A stretch of DNA of 64,000 bases from Synechococcus sp. PCC 7335 (lineage in GTDB: Bacteria; Cyanobacteriota; Cyanobacteriia; Phormidesmidales; Phormidesmidaceae). The notes under the pieces were generated by a model. That model was given only the letters and a program-made list of their open reading frames with translations, did no database searches and was not told the DNA's origin. Location of the stretch: NCBI RefSeq assembly GCF_000155595.1, contig NZ_DS989904.1, positions 2,264,312 through 2,328,311 of the forward strand, in the 5' to 3' direction. A program made the position numbers and the translations under genes. Positions 28,388 through 39,500 of the stretch are shown here, in pieces. The first letter of the stretch is position 1. Each line of letters begins with the position of its first letter.

Positions 28388-28803
28388 AAATAGCTATGCT
28401 GTCCGCTAGGTTAAACAATATAGAATCACTTCGCGCTTACTTCCTTCACGCTCACTTCCTTCGCTTTAAAGCTCACTCTAAATACACCTACTCGAACCGT
28501 AATTTCCAAAAAAGAGACCTAGAAACTAAGAAATGCAGTGGTGAAATGCGGTAGTGAGAAGACGGATAATAATGAGATGTGGTAGTGATGAGCCGAGCCT
28601 ATATGAACATGCAAATGAGCACAAGCGAGCTTAACAATTGTTAGTGTTTATTTAGTGCTTAAGCAGCCGACTTAGTCGTTGACAAAGCATAGACAAAGCA
28701 AGTACGAACATACTCTAGTACGTCTATTCTATAAAAGATATAGGATTGTAGTCTGTGAATTTAGCAGAAATAGACAGTTTACTGATGAGTAGACGAAGGC
28801 ATC
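28388..28803. other. Intergenic region with short tandem duplications
   Basis: No gene was found. It contains imperfect tandems: an acttccttc-containing pair near 28436-28462, gaaatgcagtggt/gaaatgcggtagt at 28530-28555, and gacaaagca pairs near 28680-28700. The scpA promoter must lie at its left end. Confidence 0.5.
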
Positions 28804-29127
28804 TTAAGCGTCGGCTTGAGGTAGCATTGGTGCCTGCTCTAGCTCAACTCGGTAGCGCTCCACATCTTCTTCTAACTGTTGAATTCTAAGTTCGCGCTGC
28901 TCGATTTCAGGCTTTGTCTGGGTATAGCTTTGTACCTGCACCCAGACGCTAAATACCCAGGCCAAAGTCGCGCCAATACCTGCCGCAATAATCAACTCGA
29001 TACACAGAGGTGCTTCAAGATCAACCCCTTTGACGATGTGAATAACTGAAGGTGTCGTATTCTCAATGCCGAAGAGCACCAGTGCTAGGCAGATTACGAA
29101 AATCACTACGAAATTGACTTGCTTCAT
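28804..29127 (-). CDS. LapA-domain (DUF1049) membrane protein
   Basis: A 107-residue protein of the LapA/DUF1049 family. Two transmembrane helices (VNFVVIFVICLALVLFGIEN and CIELIIAAGIGATLAWVFSV) are followed by a coiled-coil segment (EIEQRELRIQQLEEDVERYR). In E. coli, LapA/YciS and LapB link lipopolysaccharide synthesis to LpxC turnover; whether cyanobacterial members do the same is not known. A GAGGCG site precedes the ATG. It stands alone. Confidence 0.8.
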   Translation of the reverse strand: MKQVNFVVIFVICLALVLFGIENTTPSVIHIVKGVDLEAPLCIELIIAAGIGATLAWVFSVWVQVQSYTQTKPEIEQRELRIQQLEEDVERYRVELEQAPMLPQADA

Positions 29128-29241
29128 AGGTTTCGCCTCAAATCAAACTAAGTAGATAGAATTTGTTCGAGAACACTATAACCGCTAACGGCGAAGATAG
29201 TGGATTTTTCTATAGAAGCTATGGATACACTGATCGATGCA

Positions 29242-29649
29242 TTAGGGTGTGACAGGCGTACCAGTTAGTTGAATCGTCGTAGTGCGATCGCACAAGCCAA
29301 ACTCAGCTTCCCAGCGAGAGGGGAAATCAGGGTCAATAAAAGTGATATCAAAACTCCCCCAATGGTAGGCAGGCTCACCATCTGGGCCTTCTCGAAACGT
29401 ATCGCAGCGTAAAGAAGAAGAGTCTTGAACCCAATAGCCGCTGTAGGTACCTCGATCGGTGTAGACGCCTGCTAACCCATCGATGAAGATAGTGCCCAAG
29501 CCATCGCCATAGGTCCACACAGCAGTATTGTTGCGGTCCTCGTGATAGACCACATCATATTCTTCTGTTGTCCACACTTCATCGGCGATCGCTTTTGGGG
29601 AGGCGGCAAGCGTCAAAATAGCGCATAAGCCAAGCACAGCAGTTTTCAT
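29242..29649 (-). CDS. Small secreted protein of unknown function
   Basis: A 135-residue protein with a clear Sec signal peptide (MKTAVLGLCAILTLAASPKAIA, cleavage probably after AIA). The mature part of ~113 residues is rich in aromatic and acidic residues, with two cysteines (LRCDTF, FGLCDR) that could form a disulfide. GTYSGYWVQDSS and YHWGSFDITFIDPDFPSRWE suggest a beta-rich fold. I do not recognise the family. The predicted location is the periplasm or outside. Confidence 0.7.
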   Translation of the reverse strand: MKTAVLGLCAILTLAASPKAIADEVWTTEEYDVVYHEDRNNTAVWTYGDGLGTIFIDGLAGVYTDRGTYSGYWVQDSSSLRCDTFREGPDGEPAYHWGSFDITFIDPDFPSRWEAEFGLCDRTTTIQLTGTPVTP

Positions 29650-29704
29650 AGCAGATATCCTAGTAGTCTCTACGTTAATAGAATAGGGGGTTAGGTGGAC
29701 ACAC

Positions 29705-30880
29705 TTAAGCTTCGCTAGGAACGTAGGGTTGAGAATACTCAGCGGGCGTAAGCTCTTCTATATGAATATCTTGCCGTAGCTCGCGGCCATTGGGCCCGAC
29801 AATCTGACGAGGAAGCTGCTCCAAATCAACAACTTCTTTAGTATTCATGTTGTAGGTGGTGTACACCACCTTCGTAGCTTCCAAGAAAATATCCATGATT
29901 GTTAGCGTCTGATAAGCGGCAGTGGGAGTCGTCAAAAGAGACCTCGGTCCGCTGCCAAGTGCTCCACAATGAAGCATGTTTAGCTGGCCGACTTTACCCG
30001 GAAAATAAGCGTGGTGATGCCCTGTAATGTAGGTATGTACGCTGTGACGCTCTAGGAGCAGTCGTAGCTCGTCAGCTTGGTTCAAATATTCGCCAGGGCG
30101 ATCGCGTCTTTGCGAAACCGCATACAAAGGTAAGTGGCCCATTACAATTCGCAGCCTAGCACTTCGCGCTTCGGGGCTAGACAGGGCGCGATCAGCCCAG
30201 GCGACTTGTTCAGGTGGGATATTAGCCGAAGACGCATCCCAAGTGAGATAGAAGATATCGTTCTGTCTAAAGCTGTAGTAGAACGGAAAGCCGCTTGCTT
30301 CGACAAAGGTAAGGTCGGTATCAAATTGATGCCCAGACCAGTACTTTTGTGTCTCTTGGCGATCTAGGACATAGACAAACTCACCATCGCTTTTATAGCT
30401 AGATGCATCGTGATTGCCTATTGTCATCGCAAAAGGTAGCCTAGCTGCACGAATTGGAAAAAGGATCTTTTCGTCAAAGGCCATCCACATGGCTTCAATC
30501 TCTGTCGCAGAAAGATTGATACTTTGACCCGCTACCATATCGCCAGCGCACAGTACCATGTCTGGCTGCCAGTCCGGCAGCATCGCCACCCCATCTATGA
30601 CTTCTTGGCGGTAGTCGGTAGAGCCGTAGGCACTGTTGAGATCGCTGATAATAGCTAGGCGAATGTCACCTCGCTCAGGCGCGTAGAGTCCTGCCGGAGC
30701 AGGCGCATGTAGGTAAGACGCTGTAGAAGACGTTCTAGGATAGGGCGTAGAGGAAGTCGTGAAGCTCGAATCAGATGCGCTAGCAGATTGGTCTGACGGA
30801 CTGCATGAGCTGGCTGTAGCCGCGGCTCCGCTCAGGGCAAGTCCGCTGAGAAAGACAAATCGACGACGGTTGAGCGGCAT
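29705..30880 (-). CDS. Tat-exported metallophosphoesterase
   Basis: A 391-residue calcineurin-like phosphoesterase. The N-terminus MPLNRRRFVFLSGLALSG is a twin-arginine signal, and ATASSC just after the hydrophobic core could be a lipobox. I chose the ATG at 30880 (AGGA about ten bases upstream) over a TTG at 30898. Dimetal motifs are present: DLNSAYG (motif 1), CAGDMV (2), GNHDAS (3), MGHLPLY (4) and TGHHHAYFPG (5). The substrate is unknown; alkaline or nucleotide phosphoesterase activity would fit the family. Export places it in the periplasm or on a membrane surface. Confidence 0.87.
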   Translation of the reverse strand: MPLNRRRFVFLSGLALSGAAATASSCSPSDQSASASDSSFTTSSTPYPRTSSTASYLHAPAPAGLYAPERGDIRLAIISDLNSAYGSTDYRQEVIDGVAMLPDWQPDMVLCAGDMVAGQSINLSATEIEAMWMAFDEKILFPIRAARLPFAMTIGNHDASSYKSDGEFVYVLDRQETQKYWSGHQFDTDLTFVEASGFPFYYSFRQNDIFYLTWDASSANIPPEQVAWADRALSSPEARSARLRIVMGHLPLYAVSQRRDRPGEYLNQADELRLLLERHSVHTYITGHHHAYFPGKVGQLNMLHCGALGSGPRSLLTTPTAAYQTLTIMDIFLEATKVVYTTYNMNTKEVVDLEQLPRQIVGPNGRELRQDIHIEELTPAEYSQPYVPSEA

Positions 30881-30966
30881 AGATAGTAATCCTAGCAATC
30901 CAAGAGAGCAGCGGTTTTTAGTATGCCATTTTGCGTTTCAGGTGTGTGGCATATGATAATCAATCG

Positions 30967-31008
30967 TCTGAACGTCTTTATCTGAACGTCTTTATCTGAA
31001 CGTCTTTA
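30967..31008 (+). repeat. Three perfect 14-bp tandem repeats
   Basis: tctgaacgtcttta is repeated three times without a mismatch (30967-30980, 30981-30994, 30995-31008), ending 21 bp before the start of the GT2 gene. It sits in the promoter or leader region. Confidence 0.9.
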
Positions 31009-31029
31009 CCGATTGCAATTGGCAAATTA

Positions 31030-31755
31030 ATGAAGCTTTCCATCGTCATTCCTGTTTATAACGAGATTCATACAGTAGGCGCTGTACTGCAATCTGTTAG
31101 TAAGGCACTGCCACATGTTGAAAAAGAAATTGTCGTAGTGGATGATGGCTCGACAGATGGAACGAGAGAATGGTTAGCTGCTGAGCAGGCTAAAGACTGG
31201 TATGGTTTGGTTGAAGAGACGGCGCTGACAGCGGTCCGTTTAGTTTTGAATGCTAAGAACCAGGGTAAAGGAGCGGCTTTGCGGGCGGGCTTTTGGCAGT
31301 CTTCTGGTGATGTGATAGTCATTCAAGACGCAGATTTAGAGTATGACCCGCGAGATTGGCAAGAGATGTGGCGATTGATCGATGAAGGCAGAGCGGATGT
31401 GGTGTACGGTTCTCGCTTTTATGGCAAGCCACATCGGGTACTTTACTTTCACCATCTGTTAGGGAATAAAACAATTTCGGCTTTGTTGAATATTGTTTGT
31501 AATACTACCCTTTCTGATGTAGAAGTCTGCTACAAAATGTTTCGCAAAGAAGTGTGGAAAGACATGACACTGACCTGTGATGGCTTTGGCTTTGAGGTCG
31601 AATTTACGGTGAAGATGGCGCGATCGCCTAGACGCTGGCGGCTGTACGAAGTGGGTATTGCTTACTACGGACGCACCTACGAGGAGGGCAAGAAAATTAG
31701 CTGGAAAGACGGTATCAAAGCGCTGTGGCTGATCATCTGGTTTGCCATTAGATAG
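31030..31755 (+). CDS. Family 2 glycosyltransferase (DPM1-like)
   Basis: A 241-residue GT-A enzyme. The nucleotide-sugar site KEIVVVDDGSTDGTREWL (~residues 32-49) and the metal-binding DADLEYDP (~99-106) are intact. GSRFYGKPHR and CYKMFRKEVW are typical of the dolichol-phosphate-mannose-synthase-like branch that uses polyprenyl phosphate as acceptor. No membrane anchor follows the catalytic domain. A role in making a lipid-linked sugar donor for GT-C enzymes is plausible; the GT39 gene at 49.9 kb would be one candidate user, but that link is inference. Confidence 0.9.
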   Translation: MKLSIVIPVYNEIHTVGAVLQSVSKALPHVEKEIVVVDDGSTDGTREWLAAEQAKDWYGLVEETALTAVRLVLNAKNQGKGAALRAGFWQSSGDVIVIQDADLEYDPRDWQEMWRLIDEGRADVVYGSRFYGKPHRVLYFHHLLGNKTISALLNIVCNTTLSDVEVCYKMFRKEVWKDMTLTCDGFGFEVEFTVKMARSPRRWRLYEVGIAYYGRTYEEGKKISWKDGIKALWLIIWFAIR

Positions 31756-31928
31756 ATCAAAAATCCTTCCGCGATACTTAGCTAATTCACTTGTTAGCAA
31801 TGTTTTAGCAATGTACAGAGCTAAGTAGCCGAAGCCACCATGAAACTTGAAAAGGTGCAAGATACGGTCTGCTTTACTTCAGTAAAAATCAGTCTGGTGT
31901 CGGCCTATAACATTACTGTTTGGCGCAT

Positions 31929-32201
31929 CCCCTCCTTTTATTTGTCGCTCGAATAGTCAGTCCGGGTAGCGAAAGAACAGAAAACTATCGGCAAGATTAC
32001 GAATGGCAGCGTCAGCAATATGAATGATGGCAAATTCCTGAATATTGGATTATCGACCGTCATAGACAACAGGTTGCTGTGTTCATACTAAGAGAAGATG
32101 CTTACGAAGACTATTACTATGAGTCTGAGGTCATTAGATCTATTGTGTTTCCAACGCTGCAAGTAACGACCAGCAATCTACTATCTAGCAACCTCTTCTA
32201 A
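31929..32201 (+). pseudogene. Uma2-family relic with internal stop
   Basis: A plus-strand frame reads PLLLFVARIVSPGSERTENY, continues to QRQQYE, hits TGA, then resumes WQIPEYWIIDRHRQQVAVFI to TAA at 32199. IVSPGSERTENY and IPEYWIID are the two best-conserved blocks of Uma2/DUF820 proteins and occur in the correct order and spacing. The N-terminal third is missing or unrecognisable. It is therefore a dead Uma2 copy. It accounts for most of the 458-bp gap before the next gene; 31756-31928 shows nothing else clear. Confidence 0.75.
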
Positions 32202-32213
32202 TCGCAATCTCAA

Positions 32214-32636
32214 ATGGCAAGACCTCCTATCGACGAAGAGCGTGAGCATCGCATCACCTACGAGATTACCGTAGATTGTTATGATAAGTACGAAGTCTCT
32301 ATGGGCTGGTATTCTTATCTTCTAGATCATCTGAACTTCCCGCTTAGGGCTCAGCAAACAATCGCTAGTTCTTCACCTAGAGCGTCAAACCAGAAGCTGT
32401 CGAAAGCTGAGGTTGTAACAATCGTTGGCATGGCTGAGACTGATGGGTTTGAAACCGATATACTTGTGGATATCGAATACTACGATGGCAGCCAAACTGA
32501 TGTTATTGCTATTCCCTTAAGTCAACTTCAAATAATAGATGGCGACGATGAAAGCATGCAAGCTTTCGAAGACTGGCAGTACTGGATAGATCAAGGTAAT
32601 GAACTTGCTGAGCTAGACGAAGACGAGGAGTACTGA
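32214..32636 (+). CDS. CcbP-like calcium-binding protein
   Basis: A 140-residue acidic protein. It begins MARPPIDEEREHRITYEITV, then has DKYEVSMGWYSYLLDHLNFP, a central SH3-like strand region (KAEVVTIVGMA...DILVDIEYYDG) and an acidic end with EDWQYWIDQGNELAELDEDE. This layout matches the cyanobacterial CcbP family, which binds Ca2+ through surface acidic residues and regulates calcium in Anabaena. I recall the family rather than having searched it. It overlaps nothing and is followed after 6 bp by an unknown gene, probably in the same operon. Confidence 0.7.
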   Translation: MARPPIDEEREHRITYEITVDCYDKYEVSMGWYSYLLDHLNFPLRAQQTIASSSPRASNQKLSKAEVVTIVGMAETDGFETDILVDIEYYDGSQTDVIAIPLSQLQIIDGDDESMQAFEDWQYWIDQGNELAELDEDEEY

Positions 32637-32642
32637 CTTTCT

Positions 32643-33482
32643 ATGAAACTGAGTCCTACGGATGCTCAACGATTTATGAGTCTGATGCTGCCGCTTCAGT
32701 GGTATGTCAATCAAACAGCAAGAATTCTACCAGAAATCAAAGACTTTGAATCATTTTGTGCGACTGAGGCTGAAGAGAAAATACAGGTTCGAGATTATCT
32801 TTTTGCTCATACTGAGCTAATTGATCGCTTCGTACAGGACAATCTAGAAGGCCTAGACAAAGAAGGCCTAGAGACTATTTTGAGCTGGAAAAACTACGTT
32901 TCTGGAGATTTTTATATAGAGCGTTTCCTTAAGAAGTACAATATTTTTATTGCTGATGATGATACCGTGTATGGGGTTTTAGGCTTAACGAATAGCCCCT
33001 CAGATTTTATCGATAAGAGCAATCTGCCCATCAGGGTACAGACAATCCTGCTTCCCTTTCAAAACAAGATTGTCTACGATGGCTTCCTTCGCTTTTACAA
33101 TGTCCTTTTTGGTCGTGGCATTAGCTCCAGTCTCAAGCAAGTCTATTTGATTACGAAAGATAATAACGCTATTGTTCAGACCTTTGATTCATCAGCAACT
33201 GAGCCAAAAGCGAAGAAAAAGTCTACTGGCAAGAAGTCTACTAACACGGATAAAGATTGGGCTCTACTTCTAGAAGAACTATCTACCAAAGCTAAGAAAC
33301 TTAAAGGTGGGGGCGGGCAACCTATGACCTATAGTCCTACGTTTAGCCTGGTTCGCGCGAGCCTAGAACTGGCAAAGCTGGCCACTGAGTCGCAGCCCGA
33401 CACCGACAAGCTGATTAAAAAGCACAACCGTATTAGTACATTGCTAGATCAAGTAGCAGATGCCATTATACGAGAACAGTAA
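32643..33482 (+). CDS. Conserved hypothetical protein
   Basis: A 279-residue soluble protein of unknown function. Blocks that look conserved are ETILSWKNYVSGDFYIERFL, VYGVLGLTNSPSDF and LPFQNKIVYDGFLRFYNVLF. A lysine/serine-rich linker (~residues 187-205, KAKKKSTGKKST) separates this from a C-terminal helical part of about 75 residues. No catalytic motif is seen. It starts 6 bp after the CcbP-like gene and is convergent with the large synthase, 54 bp away. Confidence 0.7.
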   Translation: MKLSPTDAQRFMSLMLPLQWYVNQTARILPEIKDFESFCATEAEEKIQVRDYLFAHTELIDRFVQDNLEGLDKEGLETILSWKNYVSGDFYIERFLKKYNIFIADDDTVYGVLGLTNSPSDFIDKSNLPIRVQTILLPFQNKIVYDGFLRFYNVLFGRGISSSLKQVYLITKDNNAIVQTFDSSATEPKAKKKSTGKKSTNTDKDWALLLEELSTKAKKLKGGGGQPMTYSPTFSLVRASLELAKLATESQPDTDKLIKKHNRISTLLDQVADAIIREQ

Positions 33483-33536
33483 TCACAAGGGTGCAACTAC
33501 AGAAGCAGTCACTACGAAAGCAGAGGTTCTCTCGGC

Positions 33537-36500
33537 TCATTCGGCAAACTCAACAGATGGCATTTGTTCAATTAAGTACTCGACTAAGCCTTCTAGAGTT
33601 GGATGCTCAAACAAGAAACTAGCGGGAATAGTTGGTCCCAGACTGTACTCTAGCTGATTGGCTAACTCGACTGCCATTAGAGAATCTACACCTAGATCTG
33701 CTAGCGGCTGATCTAGGGCGATCTCTTCGGGTGAACTATAGCCGAGCACATCGGCAATCTCTGCCTGAATATGCGCCATTAGATGATGGCGGCGTTCTGT
33801 AGCAGACACTTGCTTTAGCTGCTCTAGTCCCTGCAGGCGATCGCCTTGGTTCCCATCAACAGAAGATCTAAAGCGCTCTAGTACAGGTAGAGAGACGCCC
33901 GGCGGTAATTGAGCAGAGAATTTGGCCCAATCTATAGATAATACGCCAACCTGACGAACTGACTGAGCGATCAGCTTGCCTAACGTTTGCAGGCTCTTAT
34001 CAGGATTGAGTAGCGTAATGCCCCTAGCGCTCATTCGACTTTGCACGTCTGCCTCTACCTGAGCAGCCATGCCGGCTTCTGCCCATGGGCCCCAGTTCAC
34101 GCTTAATCCTGGCTGGTCTAACTTGCGGCGATGTTGCATAAGAGTATCCATGAAGGCATTAGCCGCAGCGTAGTTACCTTGTCCAGGAGAACCGAGCAGA
34201 GAAGCAACAGAAGAAAAACAAACGAAGAAATCTAGTGATAGCGATTGCGAAGCCTGATGTAAGTTCCAGGCACCTCTAATTTTGGGTGCCATCACCTTAG
34301 AAAATTGCTGCCATGATAGCTGAGAGAGTAGGCCGTCCTCTAGGATGCCAGCCGCGTGAATAATTCCTTTTAGCGGAGGTGAGTGCTCTGTGGTTAGCTG
34401 GCTAATGATGTTTTCAACGTCATGCGATCGCGTCACATCTCCTAAGACAACAGAAACGCTAGTCCCCAGCGCCTCTAGCTGTTCAATCACCTGCTGCGCT
34501 TCGGGGGAGGGGGCTTTTCTGGCTATCAGCGCTAGATGCTTACCGCCTTGTTCTGCTATCCACTGGGCTACCTTTAGCCCCAAGGCACCTAGCCCACCGG
34601 TAATTAAATAGCAGCTATGGCTATCGATCAAAATAGCTTTATTCTCTTTGGGGGCGATCGCGGGCAACGTCAGCACGACTTTGCCAATATGCTTAGCCTG
34701 CTGTATGTGTCGAAACGCCTGCTGACTTGCCTGAATCGGAAAAGTCTTCACTGGCAAAGGGTGAAACTGTTCTTGTTCAAATAGTTCGCCTAGTACTTTC
34801 CACAGGTTGCGAATAATTTCAGGCGTTTGCTGAGTGACTTCTCCTAAGTCAAACGGAAAATACTGGGCGGTAGGATAGGTCTGCTGAACCTGCTGTTCAT
34901 CCCATATGCCGATCTTACCTAGCTCAACAAACCGACCGTTCTTCGCTAGCACTTCAAAGCTTTTGTCGATGAACTCTCCGTTTAGGCTGTTGAGAACGAC
35001 ATCGACGCCCTTACCTGCAGTGATCTCTAGAATCTCGTCCGCAAAGTCAAGACTGCGAGAGTTCATAACATGCGCTATGCCCTGTTCTTTTAGGAAATCC
35101 CACTTGCTAGGGCTAGCCGTTGCAAAGATTTCTGCGCCAGCACGCTGGGCTACTTGAACAGCTGCTTGACCAACGCCTCCGGCAGCAGCATGGATGAGAA
35201 CGGAATCGCCTGCTTTCAAATTTGCTAGAGACTGTAAGCCGTAGTAGGCCGTTAAGAAGGCAAGCGGTAGCGTTGCCGCCTCTGCAAAAGTAATCTGAGT
35301 GGGTTTGGGAATCACGAATTCTGAGCGGGTAGTCACAAACCGACTCACGCCATCGGTAAGCATGGTAGCCATGACCTCATCACCGATATCGAAATCAACT
35401 ACCTGATCGCCTTTTGCTACAACTGTGCCCGCGCACTCAAAGCCAAAAGTAAGCTGGTTGGCCTGGGTAATGCCTAGCTGCTCAGCATAGTATTCTTTCA
35501 GCAGGCCTAAAACGTTGAGCACATCGCGGAAGTTCAAGCCAGCAGCGGCGACTTGAATCTCGACATCATGCGAACCAGGCGATCGCCGCTGGATAGGCAA
35601 AATTGAAAGATTGTTGATCAGCCCATATTCTTTCAGCTTAAGTTGAAATGACTGACCAGCCGAGATAGCTAGCAGATCTGTTTTTACCTTATATTCCAAA
35701 AGACGAGCAATGTAGCGTTTATCTTGTCGATAGGCGATTTGGTCTTCGATAGTAGGAGCGTAAAGTTCATCTATAAGCTGGGCGATATCAAATGAGTCTG
35801 AGCGTGAACCCGATGCTAAATCGATCCGACGACAGCTTAGCTCAGGATGCTCAAGCGCGATGACTCGCCCTAACCCCCATAGAGAAGCCTGCTGAATACG
35901 CGGCAGGTGAAGTTCTGTCTCCTCTAGCTGCGTGATAGGCTGAACGCCTTGAGTAACTAGCCACAGCGGCACCGAGATGCGCGCCTTAGTCAATGACTGC
36001 ACGAGGTGAAGCACGCTTTCGCAGTCGTGATGTTGAGTATCTGGATTGCATAGATAGATAATTCCTTCTAGGGGCTGTTCTACGATCGATGCGATGAGCT
36101 GATTGAAGTCGTCTAGGCTGACGGGATTGAGCTGATAGTGTTGAGGATCTAGCTGCCGATAGGCGTTATTGAAAGAGACCTTGATAGTGCGATCGCCCCT
36201 AGCTTCAATCTGTTCTATGACCTGCTTGCCAACGTTTGCTTCCAAGTCATCAACAATGACCAACCACTGCTTTTCGGTCGGTAGAATAGGTGCTGGAGCT
36301 GGCACCAGGGGAGCTACCTCCCAAGCTAATTCGTACAGAGCAGGCTCTACCTCTGGCTGAAGATAGCGCATCAGGATCTCTCTGTTTGTCTGCTTAAGGG
36401 CTAACCCTTTGACTTCTGCAGCTACTACACCAGATGGAGTGACTAGCTGTACATTCCCAAGAAGTTGCTGGGCTTTGGTATCAGTTGCTTGATCATCCGC

Positions 36501-39500
36501 AATCGAGGCGATCGCCCACAATGAATGGCCAAGCGGACCGTAAACCTGTAGTTCTGTGACGCCCACTGGTAAGTAAATCTGTTGCGCGTTAGTTTCTCCA
36601 ATAGCAGCAGCTAAAATCTGGAAACTAGCATCTAATAGCACCGGATGCAGCCGATAGAAATCTGCGTTTCGCGTTAATGATTCTGTCAGGATAATCTTTC
36701 CTAAAGCTCGATTCGGCGCGGCCCAAAGCTGCTCAATAGCCTGAAAGTCCGAACCATATTCTAGCCCCCGGGCATGCAGCTTTTCGTAGTATTCAGCCAC
36801 TGGAATCTGCTGTAGAAAGCTGGCTTGGCACTCGTCTAAGTCAATAGGCGATGGAGGCGCACTACCGACTGGCTGGATGATTCCCTTAGCATGAGTCACC
36901 CAGCGAGGTTCGGCTGGGTTAGAGTCGGTTTCCTCTAGACTAAAGATCTCAAACTGTTGAGTACCGTCTGCTTGCGGCGTGAGAACAGTTTGAACTGTTG
37001 TTGGCTGAGCTTCAGATAGAATGAGCCCTCGCTGAATCACAACTTGGGTAAGCGACTGGGCGAAAGACGTATCAGCTGTTTTAGCAGCAGCGGCTAGGGC
37101 AATTTCGAGATAAGCTGTGGCTGGCAAGATGGCCTGAGAAAAGACGCGATGATGGGTAAGATAGGCGGGCTGTTGTGGGCTGAGCTGCGTTTGAAATTGA
37201 ACAGGCCCAACCGGGGAGTAGACGCGTTGACCCACTAGCGGATGTCTATCGCTAGGTGCTAAATGGCTAGCAAGCGGATTGACTGTAGAAGATGAAGGAC
37301 TCGGTTCTAGCCAGTAGCGCTGTCTCTGAAATGGATAGGTCGGTAACAGAACTTTCTGATACGAATTAAAGCGATAGAAGTTTTTCCAGTTTATCTTTGC
37401 GCCTCTAGTGTAGAGCTGACAAAGGCTATTGATCATTTGTTGCCAGTCAGATTGCTCTGGGCGCAAGCTAGGTAGCCAGCTGCTGGCGTTATCAGCCGGT
37501 AAACACTGTTTGCCCATACCTAGCAATAGCGGTTTTGGTCCTATCTCTAGATAAACATCACAGCGCTTTTCGTGCAGGTTGAGCATGCCTTTTGCGAACT
37601 TGACAGGTTGCTCTATGTGCTCGATCCAATAGTCGGCAGTGGCGATCGCTCTATCGCCTCCGTCTTCAGTTAAACAAGAGACAAACGGAATTTGAGGTCG
37701 CGAATAGTCTATCTTTCTGGCGACGGTGGCAAACTCCGCTACCATCGGCGCCATAAAAGGAGAATGAAATGCGTGGGAAACGGTCAGCTTTTTGTGCTTA
37801 ATGTCTTTCTCGCTAAGGGTCTGAGCGATCGCCCTTATCGCTTCCGCTTTCCCTGAAACCACTACGCTATTGGGTCCATTGATCGTGGCAATACTCACTT
37901 GAGCATGGACTTGAGCAGCGGTCTGAGCAGAAGTCGCCTGGTAGGGTGCAATCCATTCTTCTACCTGTTCTACTGTGGCTAGAATCGAGAGCATTTCGCC
38001 ACCCGCAGGTAACGCCTGCATCAGCCGTCCTCGTTCTGCAATTAGCGATAGACCTTCTTCTAAGCTAAAGACCCCTGCAATACAAGCCGCAGCGTATTCA
38101 CCTACGCTATGGCCAAGTACCAGATCCGGTTCGATTCCCCAGGACTGCCAGAGCTGAGCTAAAGCGTATTCGATGGCAAAGAGGGCGGGTTGGGTATGAG
38201 CAGTTTCGTCGAGACGGGAGCTAGCGCGTTGGAAAGATAAAGAGGTGGGGTAAAGACTGTCTAGTAAGGAGATTCCTTGTTTAGATAGAATCTTTTTACA
38301 TCGATCGATCGCCTGCCGAAAGATAGGCTGAGTTTCGTAGAGCTGCCGGCCCATGTCTACGTATTGAGAGCCTTGTCCTGTAAAAAGAAAAGCGATCTTT
38401 GGGGGCTTTTGGATGATCGCTTTGGGTTTAGATCCAAGTGTCTGAAGCTGTTGCTGTAGCTGAGGGGTAGAGGCTGTGACGGTAGCATAGCGATGAGAGA
38501 AGTGCGATCGTCCGACGTTTGCGGTATAGCAGATATCCGCAACTGATAGGTGATCGTTTCTCTGTAGCCAATCTTGATACTGAAGTACGTATGTGTTTAG
38601 CGCTTCGTCGCTCTTCGCTGAGATCGTCAGTATGTGTAGCGAATCGCTTTCCGACTCGCGATTGTTGAGGTTATGGATTGGGACTGCCCAACTAGGTTCA
38701 ATAGACCGAGAGGGTTGCGGCCTAGGCGCTTCTGATACGATGACATGAGCGTTTGTTCCCCCAAAACCGAAAGAGCTAACTCCAGCAATTCGTGGTCTAT
38801 CGCCTGAGGGCCAAACTTTGTTTTCTGTTGGAATTTCCAACGGCGTATTTTCTAGCTGGATATAGGGATTAAGCTTTTCTAGATGCAGGTGCCGGGGAAT
38901 TTCTTCGTGCTGCAAGCAAAGCAACACTTTGATTAATCCGGCCATGCCAGCAGCGGCTTCTAGATGACCGATATTCGTTTTCACTGAACCTAGCTGACAA
39001 GTCCAATCTTCCATTGGTGGCATCTCTCCACCGCTCTTTTCAGGCTGATCAAATACCGCTTTTAACGCGTTGACCTCGATTGGATCGCCTAGCGCCGTTC
39101 CTGTGCCGTGAGCCTCAATATAGTCAACCTGCTCTGCGCTAATTCCAGCATTTGCCAGCGCTTGTCTAATGACACTTTGCTGTGCCAAGCTATTTGGCGC
39201 AGTCAGTCCGTTACTACGGCCATCTTGATTGACGGCCGATCCTCGAACGATCCCTAGGATAGTATCGCCATCCTGTTGAGCATCCGCTAGCCGCTTGAGT
39301 GCGACAACGCCACAGCCCTCGCTGCGCACATAGCCGTCAGCACTCGCATCAAAAGTCTTGCATCTTCCATCTGCTGCCATCATCTGTGCTTGAGAGAACG
39401 TGACCGTCAGCTGAGGATTTAGGATTAGATTCACGCCGCCCGCTAAAGCCAAATCACATTCACCCGCTCGCAGACTTTGACACGCCTGGTGTAGCGCTAC

